Shown: positions 17,468 to 26,089 of the stretch, one piece after another
Layout: every line of letters starts with the position of its first letter
Numbering within the stretch: the stretch's first letter is position 1
From: Desulfoluna butyratoxydans
GTDB taxonomy: Bacteria; Desulfobacterota; Desulfobacteria; Desulfobacterales; Desulfolunaceae
Length of the DNA: 64,000 bases
Direction: 5' to 3'
Assembly (NCBI RefSeq): GCF_900699765.1
Contig: NZ_CAADHO010000006.1
Coordinates: forward strand, 227,770-291,769
Notes under the pieces: generated by a model
The model's input: only the letters and a program-made list of their open reading frames with translations
What the model was told of the DNA's origin: nothing
The model's database searches: none
Position numbers and translations under genes: made by a program

Positions 17468-17508
17468 CAGCCCGATGGGGGAAGGACCCCGTCGGGCTGT
17501 TTTTTTTT
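17468..17508 (+). terminator. Bidirectional terminator between thiolation gene and rlmN
   Basis: Stem ACAGCCCGA..GGGG / CCCC..TCGGGCTGT, followed by nine T on the plus strand and preceded by eight A, so it can stop both convergent transcripts. Confidence 0.88.
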
Positions 17509-17534
17509 GCTCTCTTTTTTTTAGGGCTTTGCCT

Positions 17535-17582
17535 CCGCACCTCGCTTTGATCGCCCCAAAGGACGATCAAAGCGAGGTGCGG
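17535..17582. repeat. Perfect 19-bp inverted repeat
   Basis: CCGCACCTCGCTTTGATCG at 17535-17553 is followed after 10 bases by its exact reverse complement at 17564-17582. It lies in the 230-base gap between two convergent genes and close to the bidirectional terminator. It lacks a T-run, so it is not itself a typical terminator. Confidence 0.9.
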
Positions 17583-17658
17583 CTGCATGGGGAGTGGCTT
17601 TTGCTGCTCTTTTTTTGAAAAAAGCTTCCGCCGAAGGCGAGTGAGGCTCGCGCTGTTT

Positions 17659-18729
17659 TCAGGCCTCCGGTGTCTTTTTGAGCTGGTTGGCCCTCAGCTG
17701 CCCGCAGGCCGCTGAGATGTCTCGCCCCTTGCTCTGGCGCACGATGGCGGTGTAGCCCGCGTCGTGGAGCAGCTGGAGAAAGTGATCCACGGTGGCGTCG
17801 TCGGGGCGTTTAAGGTCGCTGGCCTCGTGCTCGTTGAAGGGCAGGAGGTTGATCTTCACCGACAGGGGACGGAGCATGCGGATGAGTCGGGCGGCATCGG
17901 CGTCGCTGTCGTTGACCCCTTTCATGAGGATGTACTCGATGGTGATCTTCTCCCGCTGGCGCAGGGGGTATTTTGCCAGGGCCGCCAGGAGCGCTTCGAT
18001 GGGGTAGGTGTCGTTTACCGGCATCAGGGCGCTGCGGGTGGCGTTATCCGAGGCGTTGAGGGAGACGGCAAGGTTCACCGGGCTGTTGGCTCCCAGCTCT
18101 GGAAGCCGTCCCACCAGGCCGCAGGTGGAGACCGTGATCCGCCGGGCGGAGAAGCGCAGGCCGTAGTCGCTGTCCGTGAGAACGGACAGGGCGGTAAGGA
18201 CCCGGGGCAGGTTGGCCAGGGGTTCGCCCATGCCCATGAAGACGATGTTTTGAAAGGGCTTTTCAGTCTCGGCCGCATCCTCGTCCATGGGCAGGTCGGA
18301 CAGGACGTCGCGCACCTGGCCGATGATCTCCCCTGCGGTAAGGTTTCGCTTGAATCCCCCCTGGGCGGTGAGGCAGAATTTACACCCCTGGGCGCACCCT
18401 ACCTGGCTGGAAATGCACAGGGTTTTTCTGTCCTTTCCGGGGATGAGGACCGACTCGGTGTATTCCCCGTCGGCAAGGCGGAACAGGTATTTTCGTGTTC
18501 CGTCAGAGGAAATTTCTACGTTTGCTTTTTCGAGACGGGGTATGGTATAGTTTTCGTCAAGCAATGCCCTTAATTCTTTGCCAAGATCCGTCATCTCCTC
18601 AAAGGAGTCGGCCTGACGGATGTAAATCCATTTGAAAATCTGTCCAGCTCTATATGGAGCGATGTTGCGCTCTTTGAGCCAGGCTTCAAGCTCGGGCCGG
18701 GAAAAATCTTTAATATCTCTTTTTTTCAT
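17659..18729 (-). CDS. rlmN: Dual-specificity RNA methyltransferase RlmN
   Basis: A radical-SAM enzyme that puts a methyl group on C2 of A2503 in 23S rRNA and of A37 in some tRNAs, aiding translational accuracy. Seen: CAQGCKFC (C112, C116, C119) for the [4Fe-4S] cluster, GMGEPLAN for SAM binding, VNLAVSLNAS, and near the C-terminus ISAACGQL with the methyl-carrying cysteine (about 347). The length of 356 is standard. ATG 18729 is used. It is divergent from ffh with a promoter match at 18775-18803. The C-terminal tail after GQL is short. Confidence 0.97.
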   Translation of the reverse strand: MKKRDIKDFSRPELEAWLKERNIAPYRAGQIFKWIYIRQADSFEEMTDLGKELRALLDENYTIPRLEKANVEISSDGTRKYLFRLADGEYTESVLIPGKDRKTLCISSQVGCAQGCKFCLTAQGGFKRNLTAGEIIGQVRDVLSDLPMDEDAAETEKPFQNIVFMGMGEPLANLPRVLTALSVLTDSDYGLRFSARRITVSTCGLVGRLPELGANSPVNLAVSLNASDNATRSALMPVNDTYPIEALLAALAKYPLRQREKITIEYILMKGVNDSDADAARLIRMLRPLSVKINLLPFNEHEASDLKRPDDATVDHFLQLLHDAGYTAIVRQSKGRDISAACGQLRANQLKKTPEA

Positions 18730-18774
18730 ATATTTTCCATGGGAATCGTGTATAATAAGGAGTTTCGTTTTCTT

Positions 18775-18803
18775 GGTATACCCTTATCCGGTAAAAATTT
18801 CAA
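18775..18803 (-). promoter_or_regulatory. Candidate sigma70 promoter of rlmN
   Basis: On the minus strand TTGAAA and TATACC are separated by 17 bases, with the start codon about 45 bases past the -10 box. It lies in the 120-base divergent gap with ffh. Confidence 0.6.
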
Positions 18804-18849
18804 TGACTTTCATGCGCCCCTGACGCCTCTGATAATGATTTAAGGTTGT

Positions 18850-20178
18850 ATGTTCGATAATTTAACCGAAAAGCTGACGTCGGTCCTTAAAGACCTGAGG
18901 GGCCATGGGAAACTCACGGAGAAGAACATCGACGGCGCCCTCAAAGAGGTGCGCATGGCGCTCCTTGAGGCGGATGTCCATTATAAGGTAGCCAAGACCT
19001 TTGTGGGTGAGGTCAAGGAGCGTGCCCTCGGTCACGAGGTCATGGAAAGTCTCACTCCCGGCCAGCAGGTGGTCAAGATTGTCAACGATTCCCTGGCCGA
19101 CCTCATGGGGTCAAGCCATGAGGATCTGGTCCTTGCCGGAGAGAAACCGGTCTCTGTGATGTTGACAGGGCTCCAGGGTTCCGGTAAGACAACCACGGCC
19201 GGTAAGCTGGCGCTTTATCTCCGCAAAAAGGGCAGAAAACCCTTCCTGGTGCCTGCGGACGTGTATCGCCCCGCGGCCATCGATCAATTGAAAAAACTGG
19301 CGTCTCAGCTGGATGTGCCCGTCTTTGATTCCGAAGTGGGTATGGACCCGGTTGATATCTGTCGGTCGGCACGGGCCGCGGCCCAGCAGAACGGGTGTGA
19401 CACCCTGATCCTGGATACGGCGGGTCGGCTCCACGTGGACGAGGAGCTTATGGCCGAGCTGGTCCGGATCAAGTCCGAGGTAACCCCTTCGGACATTCTT
19501 CTGGTGGCCGATGCCATGACCGGTCAGGATGCCGTGAACATCGCCAAGTCCTTTGACGGTGCTCTGGACCTCGGCGGTGTGGTCTTGACCAAGATGGACG
19601 GCGATGCGCGGGGAGGGGCGGCCCTCTCCATCAAGGCCGTTACCGGCAAACCGATCAAGTTCATCGGTACCGGTGAAAAATCAAGTGCTCTGGAACCGTT
19701 TCATCCCGATCGGATGGCGTCTCGTATTCTGGGGATGGGGGACACCCTCACTCTCATCGAGAAGGCCGCCGAGATGGTGGATGAGAAGAAGGCCCAGGAC
19801 CTTGAGAAAAAGTTGCGTAAGAATCAATTCACTCTGGAGGATTTCAGGGATCAGCTGGTTTCCATCCGCAAGATGGGGTCGCTGGGTGATATGCTGAAGA
19901 TGCTTCCCGGGGTGTCGGGAAATAAACAGCTGAAGAACCTGGAGGTGGATGATCGGGAGATTGTCCGCATTGAGGCCATCATCAATTCCATGACGGCGGA
20001 AGAGCGGCGCAAACATGCCATTGTCAATGGCAGCCGCCGGAAGCGTATCGCCATGGGTAGCGGGACGTCGGTACAGGATGTGAACAAGCTCCTGAAGAAC
20101 TACACCCAGATGATGAAAATGATGAAAAAGTTCAATAAAGGCGGCATGCGATCCTTACGGGGCATGCTTCCATTTTAG
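18850..20178 (+). CDS. ffh: Signal recognition particle protein Ffh
   Basis: The GTPase of the bacterial SRP, which binds 4.5S RNA and signal sequences and delivers ribosomes to FtsY at the membrane. Seen: the N domain, G1 [15 protein letters not shown] (about 106-120), [25 protein letters not shown], and a C-terminal methionine-rich M domain ending with the MMKMMKKF segment. Its 442 residues are typical. It starts at ATG 18850 behind TAAGG. It is the first gene of a ten-gene translation and RNA-modification operon running to rsmI. Confidence 0.97.
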   Translation: MFDNLTEKLTSVLKDLRGHGKLTEKNIDGALKEVRMALLEADVHYKVAKTFVGEVKERALGHEVMESLTPGQQVVKIVNDSLADLMGSSHEDLVLAGEKPVSVMLTGLQGSGKTTTAGKLALYLRKKGRKPFLVPADVYRPAAIDQLKKLASQLDVPVFDSEVGMDPVDICRSARAAAQQNGCDTLILDTAGRLHVDEELMAELVRIKSEVTPSDILLVADAMTGQDAVNIAKSFDGALDLGGVVLTKMDGDARGGAALSIKAVTGKPIKFIGTGEKSSALEPFHPDRMASRILGMGDTLTLIEKAAEMVDEKKAQDLEKKLRKNQFTLEDFRDQLVSIRKMGSLGDMLKMLPGVSGNKQLKNLEVDDREIVRIEAIINSMTAEERRKHAIVNGSRRKRIAMGSGTSVQDVNKLLKNYTQMMKMMKKFNKGGMRSLRGMLPF

Positions 20179-20198
20179 ATGAGGAGAAAGAAAAAGCA

Positions 20199-20453
20199 AT
20201 GGCAGTAAAGATCCGATTAGCAAGGGGTGGGGCCAAGAAGAAGCCTTTTTACCGTATTGTTGTGGCCGATTCAGAAGCACGGCGAGACGGCCGGTTTCTT
20301 GAGATCGTCGGGACCTACGATCCGCTCAAGGACCCTGCAAAAGTGACTGTTAAACATGACCGCGTGGGTTACTGGCTTGGCGAAGGTGCCATTCCGACTG
20401 ATACGGTTCGCGACATCCTGAAAAAGGAAGGCGAGCCGGCTACCGCCAGCTAA
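20199..20453 (+). CDS. rpsP: 30S ribosomal protein bS16
   Basis: A small-subunit ribosomal protein required for 30S assembly. Its 84 residues start [26 protein letters not shown]-type, the invariant S16 N-terminus, and continue with [12 protein letters not shown]. It lies 20 bases after ffh with GAGGAGAAAG upstream. The order ffh-rpsP-khpA-rimM-trmD is the standard bacterial arrangement. Confidence 0.98.
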   Translation: MAVKIRLARGGAKKKPFYRIVVADSEARRDGRFLEIVGTYDPLKDPAKVTVKHDRVGYWLGEGAIPTDTVRDILKKEGEPATAS

Positions 20454-20498
20454 TCTACGCACCAACCCAATTCTCATATGCCCGAAAGGAGATGCGAG

Positions 20499-20729
20499 AT
20501 GAAAGAGCTGATCAACTATATTGCCCAGGCCCTTGTGGACAACCCGGATGAAGTTGTGGTTTCTGAAGTGGAAGGCAATCAGACGTCTGTTCTCGAGTTG
20601 AAGGTGGCGAAAGAGGATTTGGGAAAAGTGATAGGTAAACAGGGACGTACTGCACGCGCTATGAGGACAATTCTCAGTGCAGCATCTGCTAAGGTGAAGA
20701 AGAGGACTGTTCTGGAAATTGTCGAGTAA
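20499..20729 (+). CDS. khpA: KH-domain RNA-binding protein KhpA
   Basis: A 76-residue single-KH-domain protein that binds RNA, in other bacteria as a partner of KhpB. The KH signature [16 protein letters not shown] lies near residues 43-58, with the GKQG loop intact. ATG 20499 is chosen over an in-frame start seven codons earlier because AAAGGAGATG lies directly before it. Its stop overlaps the TTG start of rimM, so translation is coupled. Confidence 0.95.
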   Translation: MKELINYIAQALVDNPDEVVVSEVEGNQTSVLELKVAKEDLGKVIGKQGRTARAMRTILSAASAKVKKRTVLEIVE

Positions 20730-21243
20730 GAGCGATTCGGGAAACAGGCGTATAGCCATCGGCAAAATCATCGGCACCCACGGGCTGAAAGGCGGCGCGC
20801 GTGTCTACTCCTGGGCGGAGTCCACGGACTCCTACGCCAAGGGTATGCAGCTGACCGTTGCGGCACCGTCCGGTGATGTCGAACTGACCGTGCAGAGTGC
20901 AGCTCCCCATAAAAAGGGGCTGCTCCTCACCTTTAAAGAGGTGGGGCACATCAATGACCTGGAACCGTTGGTCGGTAGCGAGCTCTTTGTGGATCGAGCC
21001 GACCTCCCGGAACCTGAGGATGGATCCTATTACTGGGTGGACATCATCGGGCTTCGGGTGGAGACGGTGGACGGGGATTTCCTCGGGAAGGTGGACTCCA
21101 TTTTCCCCACGGGAAGCAACGATGTGTATGTGGTCAAGGATGGAAAAAAAGAGATCCTTGTGCCGGCCCTTGCGTCGGTATTGAAGGAGATCGATCTGGA
21201 TCAGGGGATCATGGTGGTGGATCTTCCGGAGGGGTTGTTGTGA
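20719..21243 (+). CDS. rimM: Ribosome maturation factor RimM
   Basis: It assists assembly of the 30S head around uS19. The 174 residues have the N-terminal RimM barrel ([18 protein letters not shown], about 15-32) and a C-terminal PRC-barrel ([35 protein letters not shown]). The only suitable start is TTG 20719, inside the end of khpA; the box before it (CTGGAAA) is weak, which fits translational coupling. Its stop overlaps the GTG of trmD. Confidence 0.95.
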   Translation: MSSKSDSGNRRIAIGKIIGTHGLKGGARVYSWAESTDSYAKGMQLTVAAPSGDVELTVQSAAPHKKGLLLTFKEVGHINDLEPLVGSELFVDRADLPEPEDGSYYWVDIIGLRVETVDGDFLGKVDSIFPTGSNDVYVVKDGKKEILVPALASVLKEIDLDQGIMVVDLPEGLL

Positions 21244-21986
21244 AGTTTGTAGTTCTGACGATCTTTCCCGAGATGATCAACCCGTTTCTGGAAAACGGCA
21301 TGCTTCGGCTGGCCGTGGAACGTGGAATTATTGATGCCCGGGCGTTGAACATCCGTGACTATGCCGAAGGAAAGCACAGAGTAACCGACGACAAGCCCTA
21401 TGGCGGCGGATGCGGGATGGTGATGAAGCCGGAACCGCTCTCCCGGGCCATTGGGGCGGCCTCTGAGATAGCTCCCACTGCAAGACGGATTCTCCTGACT
21501 CCCCAGGGGCGGCCCTTTGATCAGGCCATGGCGCAGGACTTTGCAGCGTCTGATGGTCTGATTTTTATTTGTGGCCGTTACGAAGGGGTGGACGAGAGAA
21601 TCTGCCAGGGCATGGTAGACGAAGAGGTGTCCATCGGTGATTACGTGATGACCGGCGGGGAACTCGCTGCCATGGTGATCGTTGATGCGGTGACACGCCT
21701 TTTACCCGGAGTGCTGGGGGGAGACGAGTCGGCCGAAAAGGATTCCTTTTCCGGCGGGCTTCTGGAACACGCGCACTACACCAGGCCATCTGTCTTTGAC
21801 GGCGAAGGGGTGCCGGATGTTCTCATGTCCGGAAACCACGCCGAGATTGAGAAGTGGCGCAGGGAAACTTCCCTCATCCGTACTTTTCTCAAAAGGCCGG
21901 ACCTGCTTGAACAGCGGGAATTCAGCCGCGAGGAAAAACACGTGTTAACCGAATGGTGCAGAAGGATTGAAGATCTTGTCGGGTGA
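21240..21986 (+). CDS. trmD: tRNA (guanine37-N1)-methyltransferase TrmD
   Basis: A SPOUT-class, knotted methylase that makes m1G37 in tRNAs and prevents +1 frameshifting. Seen: [10 protein letters not shown] at the N-terminus, [30 protein letters not shown], and the SAM-binding knot [13 protein letters not shown]. The 248 residues are standard. It starts at GTG 21240, overlapping the rimM stop by 4 bases. The start of the next gene lies inside its 3-prime end. Confidence 0.97.
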   Translation: MKFVVLTIFPEMINPFLENGMLRLAVERGIIDARALNIRDYAEGKHRVTDDKPYGGGCGMVMKPEPLSRAIGAASEIAPTARRILLTPQGRPFDQAMAQDFAASDGLIFICGRYEGVDERICQGMVDEEVSIGDYVMTGGELAAMVIVDAVTRLLPGVLGGDESAEKDSFSGGLLEHAHYTRPSVFDGEGVPDVLMSGNHAEIEKWRRETSLIRTFLKRPDLLEQREFSREEKHVLTEWCRRIEDLVG

Positions 21987-22560
21987 CGGTAACGTAACAC
22001 AGGCGGACCTTCATGTGGTTCTGGTTCATCATCCGGTGCGTAACAAAACCGGTGAGACCATCTGTTCGGCGGTGACGAACCTGGATATCCACGACATTGC
22101 GAGGACCTCACGGACCTTCGGTGTCAAGGGGTACTACATCGTGACCACCCTGGAAGATCAGAAGGTGCTGACGGAAAAGATCGTCGCCCACTGGACCACC
22201 GGTCGGGGTGGCGAACTCAACCCCGCTCGAAAAGAGGCCCTTGAGCTTGTCAAGATTCGTGGGTCCCTGGATGAGGTGGTGGCGGAGATTCGCAGCGATT
22301 CGGGGCTGGCGCCCCGTGTGGTGGCCACGTCGGCACGGCAATACGCCGATGCCCTGTCGTGGCAGGCGGGTCGAGCGTGCCTGAGCGAAGGCGGCAGGCC
22401 CATGATTCTGATCTTCGGAACAGCCTGGGGCGTCACCGATGAGGTGATTGCTTCGGCGGATCATGTGCTGGAACCCGTTGACGGGGGTACGCATTACAAT
22501 CATCTTCCGGTGCGGGCCGCAGTGGCGATTATTCTGGATCGCCTCCTCGGTCGGCGATAG
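21976..22560 (+). CDS. SPOUT-family RNA methyltransferase next to trmD
   Basis: A second knotted methylase of about 194 residues, of the small family that accompanies trmD in Desulfobacterota and some Firmicutes. Seen: [21 protein letters not shown] near the N-terminus, [36 protein letters not shown] (SAM-binding knot) and [18 protein letters not shown]. The RNA target is not known to me. No ATG is available: TTG at 21976 has GAAGGA nine bases upstream, while TTG at 21967 is also in frame. It overlaps trmD by 11 bases. Confidence 0.82.
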   Translation: MSGDGNVTQADLHVVLVHHPVRNKTGETICSAVTNLDIHDIARTSRTFGVKGYYIVTTLEDQKVLTEKIVAHWTTGRGGELNPARKEALELVKIRGSLDEVVAEIRSDSGLAPRVVATSARQYADALSWQAGRACLSEGGRPMILIFGTAWGVTDEVIASADHVLEPVDGGTHYNHLPVRAAVAIILDRLLGRR

Positions 22561-22599
22561 CGGAAATGGATGCGTCGGTGTTTTTCTTGTTGATCGATA

Positions 22600-22652
22600 T
22601 TGACGCCCTGTGGGATGTCTGATATTGATTACCGGATTTGTTAGACTATACG
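22600..22652 (+). promoter_or_regulatory. Two overlapping candidate promoters before rplS
   Basis: TTGACG-17-TATTGA (22600-22628) and TTGATT-16-TATACG (22625-22652) lie in the 120-base gap before rplS. Either could give an internal promoter in the ribosomal operon. Confidence 0.45.
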
Positions 22653-22681
22653 GTGACCAATTTTACGTTTGGGAGTAAATA

Positions 22682-23029
22682 ATGGATATAATTACTAAAA
22701 TTGAAAAAGAGCAGATGCGTCTCGACGTACCTCACTTTGTGGCCGGCGATACGATTCGGGTTCATGTGAAAATTGTCGAGGGTGAAAAAACCCGTATTCA
22801 GGTATTTGAAGGGGTTGTAATCAGCAAGAGCAAGGGCGGGGTCAATGCACGTTTCACCGTGCGTAAGATCTCCAACGGCATCGGTGTGGAGAGGGTTTTT
22901 CCCCTGCACTCCCCCAGCGTCGACCACATTGAAGTGGTGACCCGCGGCCGTGTTCGTCGTGCCCGCATCTACTACCTCCGCAACCTGCGAGGCAAGGCAG
23001 CGCGTATCAAAGAGCGTCGCCTTCACTAA
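22682..23029 (+). CDS. rplS: 50S ribosomal protein bL19
   Basis: A large-subunit protein at the 30S-50S interface. Its 115 residues carry the family pattern F[11 protein letters not shown], [26 protein letters not shown] and [21 protein letters not shown] 22682 follows GGGAG. A 120-base gap with promoter-like sequences separates it from the methylase upstream. Confidence 0.98.
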   Translation: MDIITKIEKEQMRLDVPHFVAGDTIRVHVKIVEGEKTRIQVFEGVVISKSKGGVNARFTVRKISNGIGVERVFPLHSPSVDHIEVVTRGRVRRARIYYLRNLRGKAARIKERRLH

Positions 23030-23110
23030 TTCCGATCCGTGGCTGGTCCGGATTGATTCAATCCGGGCCGCGTGCCATGGTCATCAGCATTGCGATAAAG
23101 GGTTGCACCT

Positions 23111-23710
23111 ATGTGGACCTATGAGAAAAAAGCCGTTTCAAACGGCTTTTTGCGTGTTGCGGGAGTGGACGAGGCCGGAAGGGGCCCCCTGGCAGGGCCG
23201 GTGGTGGCTGCAGCGGTGGTTTTGCCCTCAGGCTTTGAGGTCGGGGAGATCACCGACTCCAAAAAGCTCACCCCCAAAAAGCGGGATCGCCTCTATGATT
23301 ACATCCGGGCCGAAGCAACGGCCGTGGGTGTCGGGATTGTGGATGCCGAAACCATTGACACCGTCAACATCCTCCAGGCGAGCCTTGCTGCCATGAGGGA
23401 AGCGGTCATGGATCTTGGCGACGCTCCGGATTTCCTCCTTGTGGACGGAAAATTCGAGGTGCCCATGCCCCTTGCCCAGGAAGCCCTGGTGAAGGGGGAC
23501 TCCCGGTCGGCCTCCATTGCCTCGGCCTCCATTGTGGCCAAGGTGATTCGGGACCGGATGATGGCGGAATACGCCGAAACCTATCCTGAGTATGGGTTTG
23601 CCGGGCACAAAGGTTACCCCACCAAGGCCCACAAAGAGGCCATTGCGACCTTCGGGCCCACCCCCATCCACCGCAAGACCTTCAGGGGCGTTGCTGAGCA
23701 CGTCGCCTGA
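23111..23710 (+). CDS. rnhB: Ribonuclease HII
   Basis: It removes ribonucleotides and RNA primers from DNA-RNA hybrids. The 199 residues carry GVDEAGRGPLAGP (about 19-31, metal ligands Asp and Glu), TDSKKLTPKKR, LVDG (third acidic residue), KGDSRSASIASASIVAKV and YGFAGHKGYPTKAH. ATG 23111 follows AAAGGG. Linkage to rplS and yraN is common in proteobacteria. Confidence 0.97.
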   Translation: MWTYEKKAVSNGFLRVAGVDEAGRGPLAGPVVAAAVVLPSGFEVGEITDSKKLTPKKRDRLYDYIRAEATAVGVGIVDAETIDTVNILQASLAAMREAVMDLGDAPDFLLVDGKFEVPMPLAQEALVKGDSRSASIASASIVAKVIRDRMMAEYAETYPEYGFAGHKGYPTKAHKEAIATFGPTPIHRKTFRGVAEHVA

Positions 23711-23745
23711 CAAACCTGTTCCCAATCGACCTCTTTCGAGGGACC

Positions 23746-24114
23746 ATGTCCTTTTCCCGCATGCGGTTCGGCCGACGCAGTGAAAAGCGGGCGGCCCGCC
23801 ACCTGAAACGTCGTGGGTACCGAATCCTTGCCATGAACGCCGTGACCCCCGTAGGGGAGATCGATATTGTGGCCGAGGACGGAGAGACCCTTGTGTTTGT
23901 GGAGGTCAAGGCGCGAACCACCCTCTTGTTCGGACACCCCGAAGAAGCTGTCACCCGGGCCAAGCAGGCCACCCTGGGCCGCGCCGCCCTTTACTGGCTG
24001 AAAAGCCGCGATGCCCTTTCGAGACCGGCACGGTTTGATGTGGTGGCCATCATGGCCGGCGGCACCTCGGAGGTTCAGGTGATTGAAAATGCCTTTCCCA
24101 TCCCCATCCGATAA
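23746..24114 (+). CDS. YraN family (UPF0102) nuclease-fold protein
   Basis: A 122-residue protein with a restriction-endonuclease-like core: GRRSEKRAARHLKRRGYRIL, then VGEIDIVAEDGETLVFVEVKAR, giving the acidic E-x-D...E-x-K catalytic pattern. The family is linked by gene neighbourhood to RNase HII and RsmI; its cellular role is unsettled. ATG 23746 follows GAGGGA. Its 3-prime end overlaps rsmI by 26 bases. Confidence 0.92.
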   Translation: MSFSRMRFGRRSEKRAARHLKRRGYRILAMNAVTPVGEIDIVAEDGETLVFVEVKARTTLLFGHPEEAVTRAKQATLGRAALYWLKSRDALSRPARFDVVAIMAGGTSEVQVIENAFPIPIR

Positions 24115-24961
24115 GCAGGACGACGGTCCTGCCCTCTATATTGTTTCAACCCCCATCGGCAACCTGGAGGATATCACCCTCCGGGCACTTCGCATCCTCA
24201 AAGAGGTTTCCCTTATTGCCGCCGAAGACACGCGGCATACACGAAAGCTCCTGTCCGCCTACGAGATCACCACGCGCATGACGGCCCTCCACGAGCACAA
24301 CGAGGAGGAGCGTGCCAGCCGCGTCATCGACAAGGTGCTGGCCGGTGAGAGCGTGGCCCTGGTCACGGATGCGGGCACCCCGTGTATTTCAGACCCCGGC
24401 TACCGCCTGGTGTCTGCGGCGTCCCGTCAAGGGGTTCGGGTGGTTCCGGTTCCCGGGGCGTCAGCCCTCCTGGCGGGTCTTGCTGCTGCGGGCCTTCCCA
24501 CCGATGCCTTTCATTACCAGGGGTTCCTTCCCAAAAAGCAGGGCAAAAGGCGCGACATCCTTTCGGCCCTTGCATCCCTTTCCCATACCTTTGTTCTCTA
24601 TGAGGCCCCCTCCCGCATTGAACGGCTCCTTGGCGAGCTGGCCGATGTTCTTGGGGATCGTCCGGCGGTGCTGGCCCGCGAGCTGACCAAGCGCCATGAA
24701 GAGTTTTTGAGGGGGACGCTCTCCTCCATTGCCGGTGAGCTGGCCTCACGCTCCTCTGTAAAGGGGGAGTGTACCTTGATGGTGGGGGGCGCCACGGAGA
24801 GTGCCGCTCCTGTTGTGGTGGATCTTGATGAAGAGATCCGCCGGGCTCTGGCCGACTCCGATGAGTCACCGTCCCGCCTTGCCAAATCTCTGGCCAAGCG
24901 CCTGGGGCTCCCCAAAGGGGAGGTGTATGATGCCGTGGTGAGGTTGTCCGGCGACAGGTGA
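24089..24961 (+). CDS. rsmI: 16S rRNA (cytidine1402-2'-O)-methyltransferase RsmI
   Basis: A SAM-dependent methylase acting on C1402 in the decoding centre. Seen: YIVSTPIGNLEDITLRAL at the N-terminus, AAEDTRHTRKLL, VALVTDAGTPCISDPGY and VPGASALLAGLAAAGL, all tetrapyrrole-methylase-fold signatures, and ELTKRHEEFLRGTL. ATG 24089 is preferred to TTG 24083 because AGGTGA lies six bases upstream of it. About 290 residues, normal. Last gene of the ffh operon. Confidence 0.96.
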   Translation: MPFPSPSDKQDDGPALYIVSTPIGNLEDITLRALRILKEVSLIAAEDTRHTRKLLSAYEITTRMTALHEHNEEERASRVIDKVLAGESVALVTDAGTPCISDPGYRLVSAASRQGVRVVPVPGASALLAGLAAAGLPTDAFHYQGFLPKKQGKRRDILSALASLSHTFVLYEAPSRIERLLGELADVLGDRPAVLARELTKRHEEFLRGTLSSIAGELASRSSVKGECTLMVGGATESAAPVVVDLDEEIRRALADSDESPSRLAKSLAKRLGLPKGEVYDAVVRLSGDR

Positions 24962-25141
24962 CGGGAAAGCCCCGGGCGTACCCTGTTCGGGTTTCTGATT
25001 GTGCCTTTTGATGGCGGTCCGTGTTACTGCCGTCGGGATAACTCGTTTGACTGTTCTGGTGCAGGTAACGTTTGGGCGATGTTAGTAATATTGCTTATCA
25101 AGTTAATCAATTAAAAAACTTAAAGATCTCCCGGAGATAAA

Positions 25142-25157
25142 TTTACCGTGTGGTAAA
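25142..25157. promoter_or_regulatory. Candidate operator palindrome
   Basis: TTTACC-GTGT-GGTAAA, a perfect 6-bp inverted repeat, lies 18 bases upstream of the -35 box at 25176, a position suited to an activator or regulator. The cognate protein is unknown. Confidence 0.4.
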
Positions 25158-25175
25158 CGGCGGTGAGTGGTCGTG

Positions 25176-25204
25176 TTGACATTTTTTTGACTGCTAGGTA
25201 TAAA
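25176..25204 (+). promoter_or_regulatory. Strong sigma70 promoter
   Basis: TTGACA, a 17-base spacer and TATAAA: consensus -35 with a 5/6 -10 match, in an AT-rich stretch. The expected start is near 25211, giving a leader of about 350 bases to hdrC. Confidence 0.75.
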
Positions 25205-25305
25205 CGCGGACCCTGTTGTGTGTGTTACTTATTGCCATTGTTGGGGATTTTTTTAGGGTCGCGGGCCGCGGGATTGCCTTCGTGTTCCCGGCAGGGGACA
25301 ATGGC

Positions 25306-25334
25306 TTGACAGGATAAGCGAACAATTAGAAAAT
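25306..25334 (+). promoter_or_regulatory. Second candidate promoter before hdrC
   Basis: TTGACA, a 17-base spacer and GAAAAT (4 of 6 -10 positions). Weaker than the upstream match. Confidence 0.4.
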
Positions 25335-25558
25335 GACATACCCCCTTTTCTTTCCGTCGGGGCGGAGTGTGTCCCGGGAAGCAGCTGGTGTCGGCCCTTG
25401 ATGGTCAGAGGGCTGTGTGCATCTTTTTTTTCGGTGCGGTCCGGTCGGGCGACGCAGTTGTAAGGGGGAAGCCGGGTGCCAGTCTTATTGCAACCTCACC
25501 GATGATGCCGCTGCTCCGGCGGGCGTGCTGTCGCGGTGAACGATCCGGGTGGGCTGAT

Positions 25559-26089
25559 ATGAAGGTTGATCATTCTTTTTTCGAGGAGGTTTCGGCCAAA
25601 AGCGGCCAGGACCTCTCCAGGTGCTTTCACTGCATGTGCTGCTCGGGCGGTTGTCCGGTGGCCCACGGCATGGACTATCTGCCCAACCAGATCCTGCGCA
25701 TGATCCAGCTGGGCATGAAGCAGGAGGTTCTGGAGAGTCGGGCCATCTGGGTCTGTGTCGGGTGCTACGCCTGCGTTACCGAGTGCCCCAACCGGGTGCA
25801 TATCCCCTACATGATGGACGCCCTGCGTGAGATCGCCCTGACCGAGCAGGTCAATGTCGGTGAAAAAGACATCTGGGCTTTCCATCGGGAGTTCTTGAAG
25901 CAGGTGGACAAGCGGGGCCGCATCTACGAACTCGAATTCATGGCGCGCTACAAGCTGGCCACCGGCAATTTGTTTCAGGATGTGGCCATGGGGATGAAGA
26001 TGTTCCGCCTCGGGCGGCTGGAGCTTTTGCCCAGCAGTGTGAAGCACAAAGAGATCATGAAAAAAATCAGGGAGGCCTGCGATGAGTAA
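25559..26089 (+). CDS. hdrC: Heterodisulfide reductase-like subunit C (HdrC)
   Basis: An iron-sulfur electron-transfer subunit that links HdrA or a membrane partner to HdrB. The 176 residues carry two classical 4Fe-4S motifs: CFHCMCCSGGCP (C22, C25, C28, C32) and CVGCYACVTECP (about 68-79). No membrane helix is present, so it is soluble. ATG 25559 gives the family-length protein; the frame remains open far upstream but that extension has no protein features. The hdrB ATG lies inside its last codons. The physiological disulfide in non-methanogens is unknown. Confidence 0.9.
   Translation: MKVDHSFFEEVSAKSGQDLSRCFHCMCCSGGCPVAHGMDYLPNQILRMIQLGMKQEVLESRAIWVCVGCYACVTECPNRVHIPYMMDALREIALTEQVNVGEKDIWAFHREFLKQVDKRGRIYELEFMARYKLATGNLFQDVAMGMKMFRLGRLELLPSSVKHKEIMKKIREACDE

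Larger units (their letters stand above)
24962..25558. other. Long AT-rich promoter region upstream of hdrCB
   Basis: About 600 bases without a gene. The part 25080-25210 is clearly AT-richer than its surroundings and contains a palindrome and a near-perfect promoter; a second promoter match follows at 25306. Open frames that extend hdrC upstream have no recognisable protein features. Confidence 0.7.
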
